Source of the DNA: JAKAIY01 sp036258195
Lineage (GTDB): Bacteria > Chloroflexota > Ktedonobacteria > Ktedonobacterales > JADMIN01
Reading direction: 5' to 3'
DNA length: 6,729 nucleotides
Assembly (NCBI GenBank): GCA_036258195.1
Contig: DATAED010000019.1
Location: forward strand, 1 to 6,729
Positions 1-5,638 of the stretch are shown piece by piece. The notes under the pieces were generated by a model. The model was not told the origin of the DNA, searched no databases, and saw only the letters and a list, made by a program, of their open reading frames with translations. How positions within the stretch are numbered: the stretch's first letter is position 1; each line of letters opens with the position of its first letter. Both the position numbers and the translations under genes were made by a program.

Positions 1-2922
1 CTCGCGTCCGCTGCCCACCGGGAAGACGCGCTTGCGCACCCCCACCAGCTTGGCGATCAGCGGCACGCTGGCGAGCGACTGGCTCCCTGCCGGTGGCTGC
101 CCCCATACTGCCGAGAACAGGCGCGTCATTGAAGCGACGCCGCCGGTCGTGCGCAGGTAGCGCTGGCGGTAGGCGTCGTAGTCGGTGGTCGGCACGACAT
201 GCGCGGCGGCAATCTTCAATTCGTCGAGCCGGGTTCGATCTTTGACCAGGCCGCGCAGCGCCTGCACGAAGGTTTTGACCTTCAGATCGTCGAGCGCTAT
301 CCCGGCTCCAGTGGCGCGCACCCGCTCCGCCTGGGCGCCCAGCGGCCCGGTCAGCACCGGTACGCCAGCCATCCAGGACTCGCTCACCGTGTAGCAGAAG
401 GTTTCAGGCCAGATGGAGGCCACGATGATGAGATCGACCTTGTACGCCTCGATCAGCTCGACCACGTCCATCCGCTCATAGCGGCCCGTGGAGATGACGT
501 TGGGCTGACCAGCGGCGCTCTGCCCCACATCGCCGATCGAGACAAACAGGAGTGGATCGTGTGCGCAGGCGGCGATGATGCCCTTCACCAGCATGGTGCC
601 TTTTTGTGGCGAGTCGTAGCCGAGCACCCCCACCCGCAGCGTCGCCTCTCGCGCCTTGCGCTGCTGCGCCGCTGTCCAGGATGACTCAGTGGCTGCGGCG
701 AACTGGGCGGCAGGCGCCTGCGACTCCGGGTCGCGCCGGAATGGATCGAGCAGCGAATCGCGATACTTCTGCATCACCGCCGGATGCGGCAGCACTTCTG
801 CCCTCGCATCTGGAACCGCAATGCCTTTGCGGAAAATGGCCAACGCAGTCGCCGAGGGCGCTATGACCAGCGAGCAAGCATCCACCAGTCGCTGAAAGAC
901 TGCGCGACGCTCGGCCACCGCAGCGTAATTGGTTCCCCACAGCGCGCGCGCGCACCGACTGCACTCTTCCGGCTCAGCCACATTGCAGAACTCGCCCTTG
1001 TAATTCAACAGGGTGAATTGCTGGCACACGGCGAAGTAGCCATGAATCGTGAAATATTTCGGGCCGTTCCAGGCGATCAGTGCTTCAATGAAGCTGGGGT
1101 TGAAGTTGAGCAGGTGGTGGATGTGGATGAGCGACGGATTCAGCTCGGCAAGCAGCTCGCTGTACTCCACCGCAGAGGGGGTGAGCCGCTGGCGCACGCC
1201 GTCCACATAGGCCGTCACCACGACACCATCTTCGCTAGGCGATGGCGTGATGAAATAGTATACGAAGTCTGACCCCAGCTCGCGCACGATGTCGCGCAGA
1301 TGGTCGGTCGTGCCGCCGACGACGGGAGAAAACACGTCATCATGCACGACCGTAGCGATGGATGGTCGGCGGCTGGACTCCAGCGCGATATGGCGATTGG
1401 CCAGATCAGTGTTCAGGCGCTCGATCGAGTTGCTGGCCAGAAAACTATGGACGGATGACACGAACGTGGGATAGCGCTTCTCGATGGTGCGCTCGTGTTC
1501 CTGCACGGTGGTTTCCCCCGCGCGCACCACGTTGGCTTCGAGCATTGAGGCGTTGCCGGAGTGGTAGACGAAGGCCCAGGGAACCAGCACGTGCTGATAG
1601 CCAGCCTGGGCAGCACGCAGGCAAAAATCGGTCTCCTCGCCATAGCCCTTGCCAAAGATCGGATCAAACATTCCCACGCGATCCAGCGCTTCACGCTTGA
1701 TGAACAGGCAGAAGCCCACGCCGACGGGAATCTGCACGAGTGGCAGATGCGCGACCCCCAGTGTGTGATTGATCTTGTTGCGTGTGCTGATGTGCTTGAA
1801 GGTCGTGAACGCTGAGGCGTTATTGCTCAGCGGGGTTGCCGTCGCGATGTTAGGATGTTCATAGGCGCCCTGCAGCAGCTTGCCCGCCCAGCCATCATAG
1901 AGGATAGTATCGCTATTGAGCAGAATGACGTCGTCCGTCTCTGCCGCCGTCATCGCCTCATTGCAGGTCATCGGGAAGCCAAGATTGTTTGTCCGGTCAA
2001 TGACCTGCACCGGTGCGCCCTCGAATGACGCAGCGAACTCCTGGAGCAGCGGTGAGATGCGCGCATCGGGCGAGGCGTCATTCACCAGCAGCCACTTGAT
2101 GGGATAGCCTGGCGCAGTGGCACGCATGCTGGCCAGCAGACGGCAGACATGGTCGTGGGCATTGTAGATCGGCACGATGACGGTGACATCTGGCCCCTTG
2201 GCATAGACGTGGATGCGCTCCTCCAGCAGGGCGACCGGGTGGCAGCCCCGCGCTCGCATCTGGTCGTCGAGCTGGCCAGCCAGGCTACGATTGGCCGCGA
2301 GGTGCGCGGGATAGTCCTCATTCACCAGATCAAAGGATTCGGTGAGAAAGAGCAGGCCGCCCGTCCGAACAAGCCGTGTCATCTCGTCGATGTGGGCCAT
2401 CGGGTCTACCAGATGTTCCAGCGTCTCGAAGGAGACGAGCGCGTCATAGCGCTCATGATAGTTGGCGGTGTTCTGCACGCGGGTGATACCCGCGCCACGC
2501 CGCAAGAAACGTTCACCGGCAAAGTCACTGGTATGCCCGGAGAGATCGTAGTAGGCAGCGCCACGACAGCGCTCGGCAAACCAGAGTGTGTCGGAGCCGA
2601 CGCCACCACCGTAGTCGAGGACAAGCGCGCTATCGGCGCCGCCCCACCAGGAATCGAGCATGGTCGTGACCGCTTCGCGCCATCGCTGGCGCACCTCACG
2701 CGCGCTCTCGACCATCAGATCGAGGATATAGGCGTCGGTGGTCGCGTAAAAGGACTCTACTTCGTCTGGCTGCTGTGGCGCTGCGCTCTCCCATGCCTGC
2801 TTCACATGGCTCCCAGGATGCTCAGACTCCATCCGCACTTCGCGCCACGCCCGCTCAGAATCCCAGCCGAGGATGCTGCTGATCTCCTCCACAACCGCTG
2901 CGAGGTTCGCCTCGTCTGCCAT
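1..2922 (-). CDS. Trifunctional SAM methyltransferase / GT2 / GT4 glycosyltransferase (3' end outside window)
   Basis: Probably a cytoplasmic enzyme that extends and methylates a surface polysaccharide. The frame is open for 974 codons from ATG 2922 to base 1, with no stop. The start is supported by GGGAGG 9 bases upstream and an in-frame TGA shortly before it, with no other ATG, GTG or TTG between. Residues 1-90 are a lead-in with FYATTDAYILDL. Residues 95-240 are a class I methyltransferase: motif I LDYGGGVGSD (102-111), acidic D126, and SFETLEHLVDP (164-174). Residues 246-495 are GT2: VTVIVPIYN (246-254), NDASPD, NSDT (336-339), GYGEETDFCLRAA (427-439). Residues 520-925 are GT4: GGTTDHL, HIHH (600-603), and the E-x7-E pair E840/E848 in PETFCYTVSE. 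C646, C654 and C657 form a small cysteine group. The order recalls WsaE, a Geobacillus S-layer glycan enzyme with methyltransferase and two rhamnosyltransferase domains; that parallel is from memory. Sugars and acceptor are unknown. A fourth domain may lie beyond the edge. Confidence 0.93.
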   Translation of the reverse strand, partial: MADEANLAAVVEEISSILGWDSERAWREVRMESEHPGSHVKQAWESAAPQQPDEVESFYATTDAYILDLMVESAREVRQRWREAVTTMLDSWWGGADSALVLDYGGGVGSDTLWFAERCRGAAYYDLSGHTSDFAGERFLRRGAGITRVQNTANYHERYDALVSFETLEHLVDPMAHIDEMTRLVRTGGLLFLTESFDLVNEDYPAHLAANRSLAGQLDDQMRARGCHPVALLEERIHVYAKGPDVTVIVPIYNAHDHVCRLLASMRATAPGYPIKWLLVNDASPDARISPLLQEFAASFEGAPVQVIDRTNNLGFPMTCNEAMTAAETDDVILLNSDTILYDGWAGKLLQGAYEHPNIATATPLSNNASAFTTFKHISTRNKINHTLGVAHLPLVQIPVGVGFCLFIKREALDRVGMFDPIFGKGYGEETDFCLRAAQAGYQHVLVPWAFVYHSGNASMLEANVVRAGETTVQEHERTIEKRYPTFVSSVHSFLASNSIERLNTDLANRHIALESSRRPSIATVVHDDVFSPVVGGTTDHLRDIVRELGSDFVYYFITPSPSEDGVVVTAYVDGVRQRLTPSAVEYSELLAELNPSLIHIHHLLNFNPSFIEALIAWNGPKYFTIHGYFAVCQQFTLLNYKGEFCNVAEPEECSRCARALWGTNYAAVAERRAVFQRLVDACSLVIAPSATALAIFRKGIAVPDARAEVLPHPAVMQKYRDSLLDPFRRDPESQAPAAQFAAATESSWTAAQQRKAREATLRVGVLGYDSPQKGTMLVKGIIAACAHDPLLFVSIGDVGQSAAGQPNVISTGRYERMDVVELIEAYKVDLIIVASIWPETFCYTVSESWMAGVPVLTGPLGAQAERVRATGAGIALDDLKVKTFVQALRGLVKDRTRLDELKIAAAHVVPTTDYDAYRQRYLRTTGGVASMTRLFSAVWGQPPAGSQSLASVPLIAKLVGVRKRVFPVGSGRE

Positions 2923-2931
2923 TTCGTCGGG

Positions 2932-2937
2932 CCTCCC
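2932..2937 (-). promoter_or_regulatory. Ribosome binding site of the methyltransferase/glycosyltransferase gene
   Basis: GGGAGG on the minus strand ends 9 bases before ATG 2922. It fixes the start. A second ATG nearby, just before this site, is in another frame and lacks such a site. Confidence 0.75.
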
Positions 2938-3026
2938 ATAACCCAGCGCGCCACTGATTGGCGATCATCCGCGCGGCACAGATAACGGATGACTCCATCG
3001 GAGCGCGCCAGGGGGCGCAACGTCGC

Positions 3027-3050
3027 GCTCATGCACGAAGGCGCATGAGC
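3027..3050. repeat. Perfect 8-bp inverted repeat upstream of the glycosyltransferase gene
   Basis: GCTCATGC (3027-3034) and GCATGAGC (3043-3050) are perfect reverse complements around an 8-base spacer. The repeat lies about 105 bases upstream of the start codon at 2922. It could be an operator for a dimeric regulator, or a hairpin in the mRNA leader. Nothing in the sequence decides between these. Confidence 0.5.
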
Positions 3051-3137
3051 ACCTGTTCGCTGTCCATCCTCGCGCATCCGCTAGTCCTGTGGAGTCCATC
3101 ATTGATGAAACCACACGAGGCGGTGTGTGTAACGGCG

Positions 3138-3167
3138 GATAGCACAATAGGCCCGCCCCGACGGGCC
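3138..3167 (-). terminator. Probable intrinsic terminator of the GMC oxidoreductase gene
   Basis: Read on the minus strand, GGCCCG and CGGGCC pair perfectly around the six-base loop TCGGGG (stem-loop 3150-3167). The sequence TATTGTGCTATCC follows, which is moderately T-rich. It lies about 60 bases after the stop codon at 3226. The all-GC stem is typical, but the T tract is broken, so efficiency is uncertain. If real, it separates the oxidoreductase transcript from the glycosyltransferase gene. Confidence 0.45.
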
Positions 3168-3225
3168 GCCGGACGGCGCTCGCCACCACGTATGCGCCAG
3201 CCCAGCCGCCCGCTCAGGTACCCAC

Positions 3226-5340
3226 TCAAGCGCCCGTGGCAGCGATGCGCGAGGCGACCCGATACGCCAGCGCCATGATCGAGAGCATCGGATTGACGCC
3301 CGACGCGGTGGGGAATCCGCTGGCGTCGCCGATGTACAGCCCCTTCACGCCGAAGACCTCGCCCCAGGGATCGGCCACCGCCGTGCGCGCGTCGGCGCCC
3401 AGGCGGCAGGTTCCCATCTGGTGCGCCGAGAAGACGGGGATCATGTTTGGCGCCAGGCCACGCCGCCGCGCCTCGCTGGCGAAGGCGCGCAACTGCGCAT
3501 CGCTGATGGCGCCAGGTCGCCCGCCTTCGGCGTCCAGCGTCAGCTCGTGGCTGTAGAGCGAGGCAACGCGCGTGGCGCCGCCCGCCGCCGCCACCCTGGC
3601 CAGCTCGCCCATCGCTCTGGTCAGCGCGTTGGCGTCGGTAGCGTTGGGGAAGTAGGAGAGGACGGGATCGCCCTGGCGGTCGAGGGTCACGCGGCCCTCG
3701 CCGGTGTCGCGCATCAGCGCGATGAACGTGGCGGCGTAGGGGCTGCGCGCCATATCCTGCTTGTGCTGTGCGCCACTGCGCCAGGGCGTCACCATCCCCA
3801 GCATGCCCGGATGCGCTGGCGCGACCTCGAAGCGCAGCCCATAGCCGCGCTGGATGTCCTTGAACTGGTCGGAGAGCACCGTCTGGAGCGAGCCTTGCCA
3901 CGGCTTGACGGGCTCCTCGTAGTACGCCGCCATCGCCACCACCGGATGCAGCCGCAGATGCGCGCCAATGTTGGGATTGCGCAGGCCGGAACGTAGCAGC
4001 AGGGCGGGCGATTCGACCGCGCCGCCCGCCACCACGACGATCGGCGCCGTTACATTGACGGTGCGCCGCTCACCGGTCGCTTCATCCAGCGCCCAGCCCT
4101 CCACACCCGTCGCGCGCCCATCCCTGACCACGACGCGCTCCACCTGGCAGCGGGTCACGAAGCGCGCGCCCGCGTCGGCGGCATCCTGCAGGAAGGTGAG
4201 CATGGTTGATTGCTTGCGAGAAAAGGGGCAGCCGACGCCGCAGGCGCCGCAGCGCTGCTGGCAGTCGCTGGCGTTGCGCGGGATGCGCTGCCAGGCGTAG
4301 CCCAGCGCCTCACAGCCACGCTGGAGGGCGGCGTTGTTGGCGTTGGGGTCGCTATCGTCGGTGTTGACGCCCAACCGCTGCTCGGCGACCGCGAAGCCCT
4401 GCTGATACGCTGGCGAGGTCGCGTCGGTCAGGCCGTAGTCCAGCTCCCACTCGGCCAGCACATCATGCGGCGTGCGCAGGGAGGTGCTCCAGTTGACGAT
4501 GGTGCCGCCGCCCAGGCACGACCCCGCCAGCACGATCATCCCCAGGTCTTTGGTGGAGAGCAGGCCGCGCCGCAGATAGAGCTGCGGCGTCATGAGCGCC
4601 TCGCTGCCATTGAAGTCGGCTTCGTTGTAATAGCCGCCCTTCTCCAGCACGATGACCGACTTGCCTGCCGCCGCCAGTTGCGCCGCGACGACTCCGCCGC
4701 CCGCGCCCGATCCCACCACCACTGCGTCGGCGGTCAGCTCCAGGTCGGCGTTGGTGGGCAACGTCGCGATGCGTTTGGGCGCCGCCTCAGCGGACGGCGC
4801 AGGCGGCGGAGGCGTGTAGTCCAGCGCGGGCCAGTTGGGATTGCGGCCATCGGCTGCGGGAGCGGCATAGAAGATGAAGGCGGCCAGCCGCTTGATAGCG
4901 GAGAACCCCTGCCGCAGCGAGGCGATGGGGCTGACGCTCATGTGTCGCAGCGCCGCTTCGCGCCTCGCAAGCGGCAGACTGGCCAGGCCGGTGGGGCGGC
5001 CCGCCAGCAGCATGCCGCCCGTCGCCGAGCCGAGCAGATCGAGCAGTTTGGCGAACTGCGCTCGCGACTGTGGCGACTCCTGGCCCAGTGTCTCCTCGAT
5101 CTGCGCGGCGACGCCGAGGTCGCGAGCGGCGCGGGCATAGAGGCCATGGAGGTCGTCGGCTCCGGCGGGCGGTGTCACGGCGGGGAACAACGCCTCGCAG
5201 ATCGCTTCCAGCGTGCGCAGGCGCGAGGCGTTCAGCCAGCCCGCCCTCGTCTCGCTCGTCTCGCTCGTCTGATCCGATGCGCCACCGGAATCGGGGGCGT
5301 GGGGAGATGTCGAATCTGGCGTCCCATGTTGCATCGCCAT
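3226..5340 (-). CDS. GMC-family FAD-dependent oxidoreductase, long-chain alcohol oxidase-like
   Basis: Flavoenzyme expected to oxidise an alcohol or similar hydroxyl substrate with FAD. At 704 residues it is longer than common GMC enzymes (about 500-600). Residues 1-35 are a Ser/Thr/acidic tail with no signal peptide. Residues 36-170 are a helical domain that begins LRTLEAICEALFP, resembling gluconate 2-dehydrogenase subunit 3-like and alcohol-oxidase N-termini. The FAD dinucleotide fold is VVVGSGAGGG (207-216), with E233 at the end of the second strand. GGGTIVNWSTSLRTP (277-291) is the GMC_oxred_N signature region. C360, C364, C367 and C371 form a ferredoxin-like cluster. The GMC_oxred_C end has H640 in SAHQMGTCR and N683 in GVNPM, the usual catalytic pair. 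ATG 5340 is preceded by AGGAG at 8 bases; M3 (ATG 5334) is a second possible start. The natural substrate and electron acceptor cannot be read from sequence; a dehydrogenase rather than oxidase activity is equally possible. Confidence 0.93.
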   Translation of the reverse strand: MAMQHGTPDSTSPHAPDSGGASDQTSETSETRAGWLNASRLRTLEAICEALFPAVTPPAGADDLHGLYARAARDLGVAAQIEETLGQESPQSRAQFAKLLDLLGSATGGMLLAGRPTGLASLPLARREAALRHMSVSPIASLRQGFSAIKRLAAFIFYAAPAADGRNPNWPALDYTPPPPAPSAEAAPKRIATLPTNADLELTADAVVVGSGAGGGVVAAQLAAAGKSVIVLEKGGYYNEADFNGSEALMTPQLYLRRGLLSTKDLGMIVLAGSCLGGGTIVNWSTSLRTPHDVLAEWELDYGLTDATSPAYQQGFAVAEQRLGVNTDDSDPNANNAALQRGCEALGYAWQRIPRNASDCQQRCGACGVGCPFSRKQSTMLTFLQDAADAGARFVTRCQVERVVVRDGRATGVEGWALDEATGERRTVNVTAPIVVVAGGAVESPALLLRSGLRNPNIGAHLRLHPVVAMAAYYEEPVKPWQGSLQTVLSDQFKDIQRGYGLRFEVAPAHPGMLGMVTPWRSGAQHKQDMARSPYAATFIALMRDTGEGRVTLDRQGDPVLSYFPNATDANALTRAMGELARVAAAGGATRVASLYSHELTLDAEGGRPGAISDAQLRAFASEARRRGLAPNMIPVFSAHQMGTCRLGADARTAVADPWGEVFGVKGLYIGDASGFPTASGVNPMLSIMALAYRVASRIAATGA
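5246..5270. repeat. 9-bp tandem repeat inside the oxidoreductase N-terminus
   Basis: The unit CTCGTCTCG occurs 2.8 times in a row on the plus strand. On the coding strand it encodes Thr-Ser-Glu repeats in the unstructured tail (about residues 25-31). As the unit is a multiple of three, copy changes would keep the frame. Confidence 0.8.
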
Positions 5341-5384
5341 GTGCGGCCCTCCTCTGTGCAGACACGACAGCCAATCTGGCGTCT

Positions 5385-5414
5385 ATTGTACCCGCCACGC
5401 GCCAACAGCGCCAA
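5385..5414 (-). promoter_or_regulatory. Candidate sigma-70-type promoter of the GMC oxidoreductase gene
   Basis: On the minus strand, TTGGCG (5414-5409) and TACAAT (5390-5385) are separated by 18 bases. TACAAT matches the -10 consensus at 5 of 6 positions and TTGGCG matches the -35 at 4 of 6. Transcription would start near 5378, giving a leader of nearly 40 bases that contains the ribosome binding site. The -35 lies in the second copy of a 9-base direct repeat (CGCCAA at 5400 and 5409). Confidence 0.45.
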
Positions 5415-5431
5415 CGCGGCGCGGCTGGGCG

Positions 5432-5458
5432 CCTGTGCCGCACGATACGCCGCACAGG
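5432..5458. repeat. 7-bp inverted repeat in the divergent control region, possible operator
   Basis: CCTGTGC (5432-5438) and GCACAGG (5452-5458) are perfect reverse complements with a 13-base spacer. CCGCAC also occurs twice as a direct repeat 12 bases apart (5438 and 5450). The repeat lies between the candidate promoters of the two divergent genes, where a regulator acting on both could bind. No regulator gene is in the window. Confidence 0.4.
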
Positions 5459-5486
5459 GTACGCGCCTCCTCTCGCCTGCATGCGA

Positions 5487-5492
5487 TATACT
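5487..5492 (+). promoter_or_regulatory. Possible -10 element for the glutamate dehydrogenase gene
   Basis: TATACT matches TATAAT at 5 of 6 positions in GC-rich surroundings, but no good -35 sequence lies 16-18 bases upstream. If used, it would give a leader of about 140 bases containing the hairpins at 5511-5538 and 5609-5626. TATGAT at 5612-5617 is an alternative -10, but it lies too close to the ribosome binding site to be attractive. Confidence 0.25.
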
Positions 5493-5510
5493 CTGAGCCA
5501 GCACAATAGC

Positions 5511-5538
5511 GCGTCGGCTGGAGACGACCAGCCGACGC
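5511..5538 (+). repeat. Perfect 11-bp hairpin in the presumed gdh leader
   Basis: GCGTCGGCTGG (5511-5521) and CCAGCCGACGC (5528-5538) pair perfectly around the six-base loop AGACGA. This is the longest perfect inverted repeat I found in the window. It lies 100 bases upstream of the GTG start of the glutamate dehydrogenase gene. It is not followed by a T run, so it does not look like a standard intrinsic terminator. It may be a leader structure, an operator or a roadblock. Confidence 0.65.
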
Positions 5539-5608
5539 TCGTTCGAGTAGTGTTTCGAGAGTACCTGGAGTATGCGCGCGGCTCAACGCTGGGCCACGCC
5601 ATGACGGA

Positions 5609-5626
5609 GCGTATGATGGCATACGC
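5609..5626 (+). repeat. 7-bp inverted repeat abutting the gdh ribosome binding site
   Basis: GCGTATG (5609-5615) and CATACGC (5620-5626) pair perfectly around ATGG. The GAGGAGG ribosome binding site starts at the next base, 5627. A hairpin here, or a protein bound to it, could affect ribosome access to the glutamate dehydrogenase mRNA. Confidence 0.5.
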
Positions 5627-5633
5627 GAGGAGG
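5627..5633 (+). promoter_or_regulatory. Ribosome binding site deciding the GTG start of gdhA
   Basis: GAGGAGG lies 5 bases before GTG 5639. No ATG precedes the conserved part of the protein in this frame nearby, and the next in-frame ATG (codon 19) has no such site, so GTG is chosen. Confidence 0.75.
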
Positions 5634-5638
5634 CTCTT

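Larger units (their letters stand above)
2923..3225. other. Intergenic region between the oxidoreductase and glycosyltransferase genes
   Basis: These 303 bases lie between two minus-strand genes. They hold a probable terminator near the oxidoreductase end (3138-3167), an 8-bp inverted repeat (3027-3050), a 5-bp stem CACAC/GTGTG (3112-3127), and a short palindrome CATCA-T-TGATG (3097-3107). I found no convincing -35/-10 pair for the glycosyltransferase gene; TTATCT about 70 bases upstream of its start has no fitting -35. Small open frames crossing here show no recognisable protein features. Confidence 0.6.

Noticed and set aside
2149..2985. A 278-residue plus-strand open frame opposite the methyltransferase domain
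   Set aside because: The opposite strand encodes the conserved SAM-binding motif and the whole methyltransferase. This frame shows no family features.
2802..3077. A 91-residue minus-strand open frame across the start of the glycosyltransferase gene
   Set aside because: It overlaps the gene start in another frame, has no good ribosome binding site, and shows no recognisable sequence pattern.
3029..3901. A 290-residue minus-strand open frame within the oxidoreductase
   Set aside because: It is a shifted frame of the oxidoreductase C-terminal half, with Arg-rich composition. The true frame has the catalytic His and Asn motifs.
4210..5496. A 428-residue plus-strand open frame opposite the oxidoreductase
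   Set aside because: It lies antisense to the FAD-binding and N-terminal regions, is low in complexity (Arg/Gly/Gln-rich), and has no clear ribosome binding site or known motifs.
5511..5538. Interpretation of the 11-bp hairpin as an intrinsic terminator
   Set aside because: Neither side has a T run of useful length, and the flanking genes diverge here, so no upstream transcript needs ending.
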